Counted from the stretch's first letter, positions 26,403 to 35,687 are shown. The stretch is 64,000 nt of DNA from Streptomyces sp. MspMP-M5 (GCF_000373585.1 NZ_KB891895.1:1-64000); one strand, 5' to 3'. The notes: generated from the letters alone by a model not told the origin. A program made the numbers and translations.

Positions 26403-26463
26403 TTACCAGCGGCGATGATGCCGCCATGGCTCGGGCCAGAAACCGGTTTCTGTCCACCGGCAC

Positions 26464-26667
26464 CTACGGGCTGACGGCGAGGTCGTCGATGCGGCGGTCC
26501 AGGCACTGGCGGGTGAGCGCGGAGAGGTCGATCTCGGCAATGTTGAGCCAGGACCCGTGCTCGGGTGTGTGGTGGATCTCCAGGCGCTGTGCCGGCGTGA
26601 AGGCTTTCCCAGGGTCGAACGCCTCATAGAGCGAGGCGATGGTGTGGGTGTTGAGGTTGTCCATCAA
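26464..26667 (-). pseudogene. IS630-family transposase, C-terminal piece
   Basis: 67 codons beginning [17 protein letters not shown] and containing [28 protein letters not shown], the catalytic second Asp and Glu region of IS630 transposases. It is out of frame with the upstream piece, which ends in a stop at 26664, and its own end is shortened. Confidence 0.8.
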
Positions 26668-26913
26668 AACAGCACGACCGTGGCGGCGTCGGGATAGTCC
26701 ACAGTCAGCAGGCGTTCGGCCTGGCGCGCCCAGTCGACCTTGGTCTGGCGGGGCTGGGCATCCACGCGTCGCCAGCCGCGCAGCGGTTCCACCCAGCAGA
26801 AGATCGAGCAGGTCCCCGAGCGGACGTACTCGGTCTCCTCGCGACGGTCACGGCCGGGCCGCGGAGGAAGCGGGTCGCGGACGTGGCCGAGCAGCTGGTC
26901 CGGCTTCTCGTCC

Positions 26914-27025
26914 TCTTCTGCGACGACATCGCACCCCCACCCACCCGAAGCGAAGCAACGAGGGGAGACTGCCCGGCCATCAACTCCACCAACCAGAACC
27001 GTACTTAGCCGCGACAATCTACTAG
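26914..27025 (-). repeat. Left copy of 112-bp inverted repeat (IS end)
   Basis: Reverse complement of 26914-27025 matches 32229-32340 with about four mismatches and no gaps. It begins CTAGTAGATTGTCGCGG and ends inside the first five transposase codons (ATGTCGTCGCAGAAGA). The CTA of the tip also supplies the stop codon of the gene at 27022-27555. Confidence 0.88.
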
Positions 27026-27555
27026 TACGCGTCCTCGTCCAACGCAACATCGAGGTAGTCGTCTGCGAGGGCGTCGACCAGACGCTCGTCCACCGGCTCA
27101 CCCAGCTCATCCTCAGTGATGAGCGTGCGGCACAGGACGTTCAGCGGGTACAGGCCGCGCTCGGGACCGTCCTCCGCGAAGCTGACACACGGGGTATCAA
27201 GAACGCCCGTCGGGGCGCTCGGGCCGAACAGAGGCGGCATCGTAGCTGTATCGGGAGCGTCGACGTCGCGCTCGTACTTCCACACCATGCCCTTGGCGCG
27301 GCAGACCACTTCCCCGAGGTACCAGACGGCGCCTTGCACGAACGGCTCCAACCGTTGAGCGCGGATCTCCTCATCCGACGCGAACGACTCGCGGAGCAGC
27401 TCTTCGAGCACGTTCAAGGAACCGGGGCTGAAGTCGAGCCGGTCGACGCCGGCCTGCTGCGCCCACTGGGTGAAAGCCTGCTGGCGCTCACTCAGCCACG
27501 CGAGAAGCTCCGGGTGCCGCGTCGGGTCCGTGCTGTGGTCTGCGGAGGTGGTCAT
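27022..27555 (-). CDS. Hypothetical protein
   Basis: A 177-aa acidic protein of unknown function, start ATG 27555. Central features are [21 protein letters not shown] and a C-terminal acidic tail ([16 protein letters not shown]). No signal peptide or membrane segment. It resembles small immunity-like or SMI-type actinomycete proteins in composition only. Its stop TAG lies exactly at the IS tip, so the original C-terminus may have been longer. It is divergent from the surface-protein gene. Confidence 0.7.
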   Translation of the reverse strand: MTTSADHSTDPTRHPELLAWLSERQQAFTQWAQQAGVDRLDFSPGSLNVLEELLRESFASDEEIRAQRLEPFVQGAVWYLGEVVCRAKGMVWKYERDVDAPDTATMPPLFGPSAPTGVLDTPCVSFAEDGPERGLYPLNVLCRTLITEDELGEPVDERLVDALADDYLDVALDEDAY

Positions 27556-27742
27556 AGACGACCACGGTAGCGAAGACGGCGACGCGCGGTGAACTGGCCG
27601 GAATATTTGGCGAGTTGGCGTGGCTGGAGTCATCCATTTTTCATCTGGAGTCCTAGGGTGTAGGGGCGGTGGACGGTGACATGACACGGGGGCCCATCTC
27701 GTCCACCGACCTGGTCCCGTGCGCCCCCATCAGGGACACGCA
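27556..27742. promoter_or_regulatory. Divergent promoter region
   Basis: 187 bp between the hypothetical gene (minus) and the surface-protein gene (plus). It is A/T-richer than its surroundings (for example near 27600-27655), which fits promoters, and AGGGA precedes ATG 27743. No clear operator palindrome seen. Confidence 0.4.
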
Positions 27743-30133
27743 ATGAGCACACCACTGAGAGTTCGCCTGCGTCGGCGCCTGGCGTCCGCGCTCGCGATCG
27801 TCTCTGCGTCCGGGATGATGCTGGTCGGGCTTCCGCCTGCCCTCGCGTACGCCGCGCCGGGCGACACCGCGAAGATCATCGGTGGGAAGCGCTGCGACGA
27901 GTACCACCTCGGAAAGACGTACTCCCGTACCCCTGCGAACTCCGGCGCACCCATCGGCGGCGGCCAGTTCGAGGAAACCTGGAGCGGCCCGCCCGAGCAG
28001 TACTCCTACGACAACACCTTCAAGGGCTGGGACAACCTCCCCGCTCCCAGCCCCGGGGACCTTGCCGCCGCCGGTAACACGGACGCCGACATCGGCAAGT
28101 GGGATGCCAAGTACGCCCAGACGAAGCACCCGGACGACATGAAGCGAGCCATCTACGCCCGCTACGGCCGGTTCAAGGCGACGGCGAAGAACCCGAACAT
28201 CGGCTGGGGCAACTGGTTGAAGAACCGGCTGATCCTCAATCAGAAGAACAACCGCAAGGGGTCCGCCTTCGAGGCCAAGACCGTCCGCGACTTCAACATG
28301 GTCGGCCCGGACTGGCTGTGCGAGGTCACGATCGAGATACGCGACAAGGATGGCAACCTTCTCGCCCGCCGTAAGTACGACGCCTACAACCAGAAGCAAG
28401 ACGAGTTCGCCGAGTTCAAGTCCACCGCGAAGTACCGCTCCAAGCAGTTACGCGACGACAACATCGTTCTGCGGCACAAGGACTCCAATCACGACTTCAC
28501 CAAGAACAAGCTCGTCATCTACGGCGGCGAGAAAGCCGCCAAAGGGACCGTCAACCAGTACGGCAAGCTCAACAAGGAACTCCAAGGCGAGCGCGCCATC
28601 ACAGGCAACCCGGTCCGGATCTACCAGCGCAACGCCACTGGCCAGGGCGTCTACCCCACCACGAAGTACTCCAAGACGTACAACGTGATGAACCCCAACC
28701 CCCGGCAGGGGTCGGCCGGCCCGATCAACGACGTCGCCTTCGGCTCCGGTAAGACACCAGCCGAAGGAAAGGCGATCCAGCGCGAGTACAACGCAGTCAA
28801 CTCCCGCTCCGCGCTCGGCCGCGGCCCCGGCGGCGTCGACTTCACCACCCTGGAACTCCAGTACGTCGGAAACCCCGTCAAGGGCAAGGCACTGGACTAC
28901 TCCTTCAAGGCCGACTACGTGGACGACGAGGACACCACCCCGGGCTACGGCGGCCAGGCCAAGCTCCAGCTCGCCTCCGACGCCATGTTCACCTGGCTCG
29001 CGCTCACACCGGAAAAGTTCTGGGTCAACCTCAACCCGGACCAGCCCGACAAGATCATGGACTCCACCTTCGCGAAGACCGATGCCGGCCGCATCCTGCT
29101 GGACGCCGACTTCGCGATGAAGACCGACTTCGCACACGCCATCAACCCCAACAAGAACCCGCAGGCCAAGACGTTCTGGGACACCGTCCCCCGACGCGAC
29201 GACCTGCCCTGCTTCCCCTCCGTGCGGCTGTGGATCGAACCCAAGCCCGCCAAGGTCCGCGAACAGGACGGCGGGATCTACATCCTCGACGCCCCATTGA
29301 AGGTGTCCACCCAGTGGATGGACGTCAAGTACCACCCACCCGGCGCCCGCGTCTGCAACCTCACCGACCCGGAGAAGCACACCAGCGAAGCCCTGCTGCG
29401 CCGCTACGTGATGCCGCAGGTCGACAAGCAGGTCAACACCTCCCCCACGTACGCTGACCTGCGCCGCGTGTACAAGTCCCGGGTGGCCGCCGAGTTCATC
29501 CGCCAGCAGGACGCGAAGAAGGCCACCGACTTCCGGCCGATCATCAACAGCAACAACGTGAGCCGGTGGCCGCTGCGTGCCCCGAACCAGAACTGGACCA
29601 AGCAGGGAACGTACGACAAGTACATGAAGTCCCTACGCCAGGGCATCGACTGGTTCGAACTCCGCTACGGCGGCAAGGTCTACAACCAAGGCGTGGGTGG
29701 CGTCGACTTCTCCAAGCAGCCCGAACAGAAGCTCAGCCGAGCCCGCTTCACCGTCGAGCACCCGGCCCTGGACAAGACCACCAAGCGGTCCGTCCGCGAG
29801 GAGACGGGCTACCGCAGCACCTACACCGGCTACTTCGGCGGCAACGGCGCCGCGAAGATCGACAACGGGGGCACCACCCCACCCACCCCGACACCGACGC
29901 CCACGGGCAAGCCCACCCCCACCCACAGCCCGGGCAGCCCGACACCGAGCAACCCCGGCACCCACACTCCGCCGGCCAGCACACCGCCCCACAATGACGA
30001 CGGAAACAAGGGCGGAGGCGGCCTCGCCAACACCGGCACCCAGATCGGAGCGGCCGTTGCCACCGCCGCACTGCTCCTGGCCGTCGGCTTCATCCTGTTC
30101 CGCGTGAAGCGACGCCGCTTTACACAGAACTGA
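27743..30133 (+). CDS. Large LAXTG-anchored cell-surface protein of unknown function
   Basis: A 796-aa secreted protein. It has a twin-charged N-terminus and hydrophobic signal ending ALAYA-APG, about 670 residues without recognised domain, a Thr/Pro-rich wall-spanning stretch, then LANTG, a hydrophobic helix and a basic tail (RVKRRRFTQN). LANTG fits the LAXTG motif of class E sortases. The body is rich in Lys/Asp/Tyr/Trp, unlike neighbouring enzymes. ATG 27743 follows AGGGA; an earlier GTG at 27719 is less likely. Codon 236 is TTA (28448-28450). It lies upstream of a membrane kinase in an IS-bounded island, so it may be its partner or target. Confidence 0.8.
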   Translation: MSTPLRVRLRRRLASALAIVSASGMMLVGLPPALAYAAPGDTAKIIGGKRCDEYHLGKTYSRTPANSGAPIGGGQFEETWSGPPEQYSYDNTFKGWDNLPAPSPGDLAAAGNTDADIGKWDAKYAQTKHPDDMKRAIYARYGRFKATAKNPNIGWGNWLKNRLILNQKNNRKGSAFEAKTVRDFNMVGPDWLCEVTIEIRDKDGNLLARRKYDAYNQKQDEFAEFKSTAKYRSKQLRDDNIVLRHKDSNHDFTKNKLVIYGGEKAAKGTVNQYGKLNKELQGERAITGNPVRIYQRNATGQGVYPTTKYSKTYNVMNPNPRQGSAGPINDVAFGSGKTPAEGKAIQREYNAVNSRSALGRGPGGVDFTTLELQYVGNPVKGKALDYSFKADYVDDEDTTPGYGGQAKLQLASDAMFTWLALTPEKFWVNLNPDQPDKIMDSTFAKTDAGRILLDADFAMKTDFAHAINPNKNPQAKTFWDTVPRRDDLPCFPSVRLWIEPKPAKVREQDGGIYILDAPLKVSTQWMDVKYHPPGARVCNLTDPEKHTSEALLRRYVMPQVDKQVNTSPTYADLRRVYKSRVAAEFIRQQDAKKATDFRPIINSNNVSRWPLRAPNQNWTKQGTYDKYMKSLRQGIDWFELRYGGKVYNQGVGGVDFSKQPEQKLSRARFTVEHPALDKTTKRSVREETGYRSTYTGYFGGNGAAKIDNGGTTPPTPTPTPTGKPTPTHSPGSPTPSNPGTHTPPASTPPHNDDGNKGGGGLANTGTQIGAAVATAALLLAVGFILFRVKRRRFTQN

Positions 30134-30137
30134 CCAG

Positions 30138-30258
30138 CACGCCCGACATCACACAGTGACTGCGGCCCCCTTTCCCCATCCCGGCCGGGACGGAGAAAGG
30201 AGGCCGCCTCGTGTGACCAGCGATGACACGTCGCCCCTACGGGGTGATGTCGGGCGTG
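30138..30258. terminator. Nested inverted repeats downstream of the surface-protein gene
   Basis: An outer perfect 15-bp inverted repeat (30138-30152 with 30244-30258, CACGCCCGACATCAC) encloses an inner 13-bp stem with one mismatch (30162-30174 with 30195-30207) whose loop carries the palindrome CCCGGCCGGG. It starts 5 bp after the stop. A strong terminator or a structured RNA before the kinase gene is likely. Confidence 0.55.
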
Positions 30259-30393
30259 TTCGCTGACGAAATTCGGTCGGTCCGGCAGCCCTGTGGGGCG
30301 TGAACGGGCATGCCCATTAGGCGAGTTGGACAGGAACCAAAGCTGACGCGGGCTCGTCAGTGCCTGCGTCAACTGGATGGAGGGGGAATTTCC

Positions 30394-32232
30394 GTGACGG
30401 ATCCTTTCGGCATGGGCGTGTTCGCCTTAAGCGGGGAACTACGGAACCTCGGCCCGTACCGGCTGCTCGGACAGCTGGCCACCGGCGGCATGGGCGTGGT
30501 CTATCTCGGGAGGGATCCGGGCTCAGGCCGGATCGCTGCCGTCAAGACGCTGCTGGCTCCGGGCGGCGTCAGTGAGGAGGCCCGGAAACGTTTCAACCGC
30601 GAGGTCAAGCTCGCCCACCGTGTCACGAGCTCGTACACCGCACGGGTCCTGGACTCCGACGTCGACGCGGGCCGGCCGTGGATGGCCATGGAATACGTCC
30701 CGGCGCCGTCGTTGGAGGCGCTGGTGGTGCAGAAAGGGCCCCTGGCCGACCCTCGTGCGGTGCGCTGGATCGCCTCCGGCGTGGTCCGGGCCCTGGCCGA
30801 GCTGCATGACAAGGGGATCGTGCACCGGGACGTCAAGCCCCTGAACATCCTGCTGTGCTCTGACGGTCCCAAGGTCATCGACTTTGGCATCTCCCATGCC
30901 AGCGACCTCACCAGCACCAAGCTCACCCTCGGCACCATCGCCTTCGCCGCACCCGAGCAGGCCCAGGGGCACCCCAGCACACCAGCCTCGGACATCTACG
31001 CACTCGGCGTCACCCTGTACTACGTGGCCTGTGGAAAGCTGCCGTATCCGGAGACCAGTGAGCCGCTCCAGCAGCTCAACTATGTGCGGCAGGCCGCCAT
31101 CGATCTGGACGGGCTTCCCACGGGTTTGGACGAGGTGGTCGGCAACTGTCTCGCGGCGCGGCCCGACGACCGGCTGACGGCCGAGCAGCTTGTCCGGCGT
31201 TTCGAGAGCGGCACCAGCCGGACCCTGTCGGCCGGGTGGACGTCGCTGGTCGCCCAGTACGCGGAGGAGGGCCGACGGCTCCAGCGGGCCGCCGACCAAG
31301 CGGAGGCCGAGACAGTCACCCGCAGCTGGACCGTCGGCCCGAGCGGGACCCGTCACCTCACCGAGGAGGACCGCCAGGACGGGGTGCGGAAGTCCGGACG
31401 GCCGGATCCGGACGTTCCGGGCCTGAAGCCGGAGACAGGCCCGCAGAGCGCGACAGCCAACGGGCAGGGGGCCGGTCGGCAAAGCCCGGACTCCAAGTCG
31501 ACGCCACCGGTCACGGCTCCCGGCGGCAGTACGCCGCCGAGCACCGGACCGAGTGAGCCGACGCCCCGCCGGGGCGGCTGGAAGAGCGAGTACCTCTACG
31601 CACTGCTGGGTGTCGCAGCCCTTGTTGTCAGCTTGGTCATCAACTTCCACGGAAACCACTCAAACAACTCGCCCGACCCCTCGCGCACCCCTCACACCAG
31701 CAGCCCGGGAACCGCCGGGGACTCGGGCAGTGACGACTCCGGCGGAGTGGAGAACAGCCCCAAGCCCACTCCCCCCAGCCCAGAGGACAAGGCGTTCGCC
31801 AGCATCAGCATCGACGACTGTCTGGACAACTACAACAACCCCGACGGGGCGTGGTCGCCCAAAACTCCGCACCCGGCTAGCTGCACCGGTACGGGGTCCT
31901 ACTACCGTGTGATGTCGATCGTCCACGACTCCCACAACTGCTCGGATACATACGACTACCACTGGTCCCACGACAACGACGACGGCACCACGACCGCCTT
32001 CTGCCTGAACCGCAACTTCCGTGTCGCCCAGTGCGAGTTCGCCGACAAGGAGGATGTCCTGTACCGCAACCAGATCACCCCCTGCGATGGCCACATCCCC
32101 GACAAGTACAAGTACATCGTCAGGATCACGGGTGTGTACTCCAATAAGGACGACTGCGGAGACCAGGAGCACTGGCAGATCAACGGTCGCGGCACTGTCC
32201 TGTGCGGCAAGGAGATCCAAAAAGCAAGCTAG
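30394..32232 (+). CDS. Membrane Ser/Thr protein kinase with cysteine-rich extracellular domain
   Basis: A 612-aa Hanks-type kinase: glycine loop (LATGGMGVVYLG), Lys51, HRDVKPLN (Asp146), DFGIS (Asp163), then a Pro/Ser/Thr-rich linker, one transmembrane helix (about 400-418) and an external domain of about 190 residues with eight cysteines. PASTA repeats are absent. GTG 30394 is chosen for the GGAGGGGG site 7 nt upstream; ATG 30310 would add 28 residues. Codon 12 is TTA (30427-30429). The stop TAG lies at the tip of the right IS remnant, so the C-terminus may be altered. Likely senses an external signal, perhaps the neighbouring surface protein. Confidence 0.9.
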   Translation: MTDPFGMGVFALSGELRNLGPYRLLGQLATGGMGVVYLGRDPGSGRIAAVKTLLAPGGVSEEARKRFNREVKLAHRVTSSYTARVLDSDVDAGRPWMAMEYVPAPSLEALVVQKGPLADPRAVRWIASGVVRALAELHDKGIVHRDVKPLNILLCSDGPKVIDFGISHASDLTSTKLTLGTIAFAAPEQAQGHPSTPASDIYALGVTLYYVACGKLPYPETSEPLQQLNYVRQAAIDLDGLPTGLDEVVGNCLAARPDDRLTAEQLVRRFESGTSRTLSAGWTSLVAQYAEEGRRLQRAADQAEAETVTRSWTVGPSGTRHLTEEDRQDGVRKSGRPDPDVPGLKPETGPQSATANGQGAGRQSPDSKSTPPVTAPGGSTPPSTGPSEPTPRRGGWKSEYLYALLGVAALVVSLVINFHGNHSNNSPDPSRTPHTSSPGTAGDSGSDDSGGVENSPKPTPPSPEDKAFASISIDDCLDNYNNPDGAWSPKTPHPASCTGTGSYYRVMSIVHDSHNCSDTYDYHWSHDNDDGTTTAFCLNRNFRVAQCEFADKEDVLYRNQITPCDGHIPDKYKYIVRITGVYSNKDDCGDQEHWQINGRGTVLCGKEIQKAS

Positions 32233-32340
32233 TAGATTGTCGCGGCTAAGTACGCTTCTGGTTGGTGGAGTTGATGGCCGGGCAGTCTCCCCTCGTTGCT
32301 TCGCTTCGGCTGGGTGGGGGTGTCATGTCGTCGCAGAAGA
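32229..32340 (+). repeat. Right copy of 112-bp inverted repeat (IS end)
   Basis: Matches the reverse complement of 26914-27025. Begins CTAG at 32229; the TAG (32230-32232) is also the stop codon of the kinase. It contains the tip and leader of an IS630-type element up to the start of its transposase at 32325. Confidence 0.88.
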
Positions 32341-32420
32341 AGTATCCGGTTGCCTTGAGTGCTGAGGATCGTCGACCTGGTGGGAATGACACCGAACGCG
32401 CGCCACGTGCCGAGTGCGGA
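32325..32420 (+). pseudogene. IS630-family transposase, N-terminal remnant
   Basis: ATG 32325 opens MSSQKKYPVALSAEDRR, the typical start of an IS630-family transposase, but similarity ends after about 17 codons and no DDE region follows. The element is cut down to its 5' end, in opposite orientation to the left remnant. Confidence 0.75.
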
Positions 32421-33027
32421 CCTGGAGGTTGACGCTCCCTACCCGACCAGGTCACCGTCTCCGTCCTGGCCACCTCCTACCGGCCTCGGTGACCAACGGG
32501 CCGGCCGGATCGCGAGCGGTCGCATGCGCCTGCTGACGGATGAGCTGCACTATTGAGCATCACGAACAGCGCCGCGCCCGCCGCATCGAGGGCGGTCGTG
32601 GGCAGTCCCGCGCACAGGCTCGCCACTGCTGTTCGAGGTCGATGTCGGCGCCTCGCATGAGGGCGATCCCCAGGTTGGTGGCGGGATCCAGTTCGTTGTC
32701 GTTCGCTCCCTTCGAATTGCTCGGCGTCATTGCCTGATGCCGGAGATCAGGCGTCGGACCGCGGTACGACCGGCAACCACGCGGGACGTGCACCGCGGCG
32801 GTCTGCCGTGCAAGGGGCACAGAGGGCAGAGGGCATCGCGGACGAGGCGCAGTGGATACCTGGGCGTCGAACTGGGTGCCTTCCGCCCGCGCGGCCGCGC
32901 CATGACAACGAAGAGACAGCGACAACGGCTGTCCACGTCAAGGGGGAGCGCCCGGCCCCCCTTTGAGGAGACATGCGGCGGTGGAGCGGTGCGAGCACCG
33001 GCCGTGGGCTGACGGGCCCACGCACGA
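32421..33027. other. Region without a supported gene
   Basis: About 600 bp after the IS remnant. Open frames are short, low-complexity and without domain similarity. A minus-strand frame at 32560-32727 is possible but has no ribosome binding site. Probably debris of the insertion event. Confidence 0.4.
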
Positions 33028-33894
33028 TCAGCGTTCGGGCACCCCGAGGTCCACCCATGCGTTTGCGTGGTCCTGGACGAATGCGGTGAAGGTGCGGGGT
33101 GGGCGGCCGGTCAGGTCCAGCACCGCGGTGCTGACCTGATCTTCCCGTCCCGCCCTGATGCCGTCTTCCACCGCGGCGAGGGCGGCCGCGAACTCGGCAG
33201 GCATGCCTACGGCCCGGTAGTTGGCCGCCTGCTCATCGGTCGCGATGTGCACCATCCGGACCGGCCGCCCGGTGCGGGCAGTGAGGATCGCCGCAGCATC
33301 CTGGTAGCTCAATGCCTGCGGCCCGGTGAGCAGGTAGTCGCGCCGGTCGTCGGGTTCGACACCGGAGTCGGCCAGCAGGGCGGAGGCGGCCGCCGCGATG
33401 TCCCGCGCATCGATCCAACCCACACGACCGGCACCGGCGGCGGTGCGGATCTCGCCATGCCGCCGGATCCGCTCGCCCAGCGGGTGCGGGCGCAGAAAGT
33501 TCTGCATGAACCCGGACGCGCGCAGTACGGCCCACCCGGGCTGGGCCCGCACCCGCGCGGCCAGCTCCAGCGCGCTGGGAGCGTTCGGCAGCACGGCGGC
33601 GGAGCCGAGGAGCACCAACCTGCGCACACGGAGGCGTTGCGCCTCGGCCAGGAACGGCCGGACCAGCGGCATAGGATCCACCGAGTTCGTCGGAGGCACC
33701 AGGAAGACCCGGTCCATCCCGTGCAGCGCGGCCGCGTGGGTGGCCGGGTCACCCCAGTCGAACCGCGCCGCGTCAGGATCACCGTCAGACGGGTTGCGGC
33801 TGGCCACCCGGACCGCCACGCCGCCTCCGCGCAACAGTTCCGTCAGCGCGCTCCCGGTCTTCCCCGTGCCACCGGTGACCAGTACGCCCGTCAT
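33028..33894 (-). CDS. NmrA-family NAD(P)-binding oxidoreductase
   Basis: A 288-aa atypical short-chain dehydrogenase with VLVTGGTGKTGSALTELL at the N-terminus and RVFLVPPTN, LVLLGSAAV and WIDARDIAAAA, like NAD(P)H-quinone or azoreductase/redox-sensor proteins of the NmrA/QOR2 group. The active-site YxxxK of classic SDRs is not evident. ATG 33894 overlaps the SnoaL gene stop (ATGA), so both form an operon controlled probably by the divergent XRE regulator. Confidence 0.88.
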   Translation of the reverse strand: MTGVLVTGGTGKTGSALTELLRGGGVAVRVASRNPSDGDPDAARFDWGDPATHAAALHGMDRVFLVPPTNSVDPMPLVRPFLAEAQRLRVRRLVLLGSAAVLPNAPSALELAARVRAQPGWAVLRASGFMQNFLRPHPLGERIRRHGEIRTAAGAGRVGWIDARDIAAAASALLADSGVEPDDRRDYLLTGPQALSYQDAAAILTARTGRPVRMVHIATDEQAANYRAVGMPAEFAAALAAVEDGIRAGREDQVSTAVLDLTGRPPRTFTAFVQDHANAWVDLGVPER

Positions 33895-34334
33895 CCAGCG
33901 GCCTTGGAGCGCAGTGCGTCGAGCAGCTCGGGCAGTGTCCCGGCAGCCTCGGCGACGGCCAACGGGCTCCAGTAGTCCCGGTAGCGGGTGATCAAACCGT
34001 CCTGGATGGTGATGACTGCGATGTAGTCCAGCCGATAGGGCTCTCCGGTGCGCACCGTGTGGCCCTTGCCGGTGAACTCCACCACGATGGTCTCCGGCCG
34101 TTCCGTGTGGTGCACGGTGACCGAGGACATCTCTCGCATGTCTACCAGCCCCGGGAGGGCAGACAGGTAGCTGCGGACCTCTTCCCGGCCGGCCAAGCGG
34201 CACGGCGAGCTTCCCGCGGCGAAGGGGAACTCGACCGTGCCGTCTTGCGCCCACAAGTCGGCGACGGCGTCCGTGTTCTTGGCCAGTATCAGATCCAGCA
34301 GGCGACGGAATGCTTCTTCGGGAGTGCTCGGCAC
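33891..34334 (-). CDS. SnoaL-like / nuclear transport factor 2-fold protein
   Basis: A 147-aa protein of the SnoaL/ketosteroid-isomerase-like fold: FRRLLDLILAKNTDAVADLWAQDGTVEFPF at the start and ITIQDGLITRYRDYW near the end. GTG 34334 is chosen for the GGAGG 5 nt upstream; an in-frame start at 34445 lacks one. First gene of the pair with NmrA. These small proteins bind or convert aromatic or enone substrates, but the ligand here is unknown. Confidence 0.87.
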   Translation of the reverse strand: MPSTPEEAFRRLLDLILAKNTDAVADLWAQDGTVEFPFAAGSSPCRLAGREEVRSYLSALPGLVDMREMSSVTVHHTERPETIVVEFTGKGHTVRTGEPYRLDYIAVITIQDGLITRYRDYWSPLAVAEAAGTLPELLDALRSKAAG

Positions 34335-34464
34335 GGTGTCCTCCAATGTTCGACGAGGTGTGACCGGTCCAGACTGGCCGCGAACCCACCGCCGGAGAAC
34401 GGCCAGTTGAGCCCCGGACCAGCAGTCCGTGGCTACGTCGGGCACCTCGTGACACCATCAGTGG
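34335..34464. promoter_or_regulatory. Divergent promoter region for SnoaL/NmrA and XRE genes
   Basis: 130 bp separate the two start codons. The XRE protein probably binds here to control both directions. I see no perfect operator. Confidence 0.45.
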
Positions 34465-35304
34465 GTGAGCAGAGGCGAACTGGCGGACTTCCTGCGCCGC
34501 CGGCGGGAGGCACTACGTCCGGACCAGGTGCCGACCGCCGTCACCCACCCGCCGGGCCGGCGCGCCCGGCGCACTCCCGGGCTGCGCCGCGAAGAGGTAG
34601 CCGATCTGGCCGGGGTGTCGGTCAGCTACTACGAACGGCTGGAGCAGGCCCGCGCACCGCGTCCGTCCCCGGAGGTGTTGGCCGCGCTGGGTACGGCGCT
34701 GCGGCTCACAGCCACGGAGCGCGAGCATTTGGCGCGGCTGGCCGGGCAGGTCCCGCCCGGCACAAAAGCCGATCGGGGGCCAGTGCCCGGCGAGGCGCAC
34801 CAGCTACTGGACCGACTCGGGCCGATCCCCGCCTACCTGGTCGACGAGCGGCAGGACATCTTGGCCTGGAACGATGCGGCAGCCGCGCTGATCACCGATT
34901 TCGGTCAACTGCCCGTCGAGGAACGCAACGTCGTGCGGCTGTCCATCCGGCTGTGCGACACCCTGTGCTCGGCACCGGCAGGCGCGGAGGGCGAGTTCGC
35001 CCGGCAGGTCGCAGCCCAGCTGCGCACGACCAGTGTGCGGTATCCGGCCGACCGTGCGCTGGGTGAGCTGATCAACGAGTTCGCCGCGCACAGCCCGCAC
35101 TTCGCCGCCGGCTGGCGCGACCACCATGTCCGTCCCATCGCAACGCTGCGCAAGTTCCTGCGCCACCCCGAGCTGGGCGAGCTGGAGCTGGACTGCCAGA
35201 CCCTGCTGCTGCCTGGCACCAACCTGCAGGTGGTGATGTACACCGCGGAGCCAGGCAGTCCGAGCGCCGCCGCACTCGCCCGGCTCGGAGCCGGCGTCGA
35301 GTGA
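34465..35304 (+). CDS. XRE-family transcriptional regulator (MmyB-like)
   Basis: 279 aa. N-terminal helix-turn-helix with TPGLRREEVADLAGVSVSYYERLEQ, the signature of the MmyB/'RREE' XRE group, followed by the MmyB ligand-binding domain (AYLVDERQDILAWNDAAAALI). This group binds fatty-acid-like or other small ligands. The start may be GTG 34465 (GTGAGCAGAGG). Divergent from the SnoaL-NmrA operon, its presumed target. Confidence 0.9.
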   Translation: MSRGELADFLRRRREALRPDQVPTAVTHPPGRRARRTPGLRREEVADLAGVSVSYYERLEQARAPRPSPEVLAALGTALRLTATEREHLARLAGQVPPGTKADRGPVPGEAHQLLDRLGPIPAYLVDERQDILAWNDAAAALITDFGQLPVEERNVVRLSIRLCDTLCSAPAGAEGEFARQVAAQLRTTSVRYPADRALGELINEFAAHSPHFAAGWRDHHVRPIATLRKFLRHPELGELELDCQTLLLPGTNLQVVMYTAEPGSPSAAALARLGAGVE

Positions 35305-35394
35305 CCCGGGCTCACCGGCGGTGGGAGGCGTCCAGCGGGAAACGGCCCGGCCGGCGCTCATTCCCCGCGGTCGCGGTGGCCGGACGCCGCCGCC

Positions 35395-35600
35395 GCGCCG
35401 CCGGCCGCCCGCGCCCGGACACGCGTACTGCGCAAGCAAGTCGAGCAGGCCATGCTCCTCGGTGACTCCTCAGGCGGCTGGGCCGCACACGCCGCCGCCG
35501 AACTGTGCGCAGCACAGACCCCGCCCACCGGACTCGTGCTGCTCGACACCCCTTCTCCCACAGCACGTCAGCTCCAGTCAGGCGGCCGCGGTACTGCACC
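35395..35600 (+). pseudogene. Thioesterase (alpha/beta hydrolase) fragment
   Basis: A short reading-frame piece, AMLLGDSSGGWAAHAAAEL then TPPTGLVLLDTPSPTARQ, matches the nucleophile elbow of polyketide/NRPS thioesterases (usually GHSSGGW). Only about 60 codons are left, with no start, no later histidine, and frame loss after 35580. Probably a relic of a larger biosynthetic gene. Confidence 0.5.
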
Positions 35601-35687
35601 ACCTCCTCGACCCCGGCTGGGGCTGGGACGACTGGTGGAGCTGCCCGACGCGGGCGTGGCGGCTCACGAGGAATCCGGTACAGCGGT

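Larger units (their letters stand above)
26403..27025 (-). mobile_element. IS630-family remnant, internally deleted and frameshifted
   Basis: Read on the minus strand, the element starts with its tip (near 27021), then an ATG at 26929 encoding MSSQK, which jumps directly to mid-transposase sequence ([33 protein letters not shown]). About 100-150 N-terminal codons are therefore deleted. A frameshift/stop near 26664 separates this from the continuation [16 protein letters not shown]...[11 protein letters not shown], the D and E region of the DDE domain. The C-terminus also decays near 26470. It cannot make active transposase. Confidence 0.82.

Noticed and set aside
26403-32420. The IS-bounded island as an active composite transposon
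   Set aside because: Both IS copies lack a complete transposase, and the outer ends are not recognisable.
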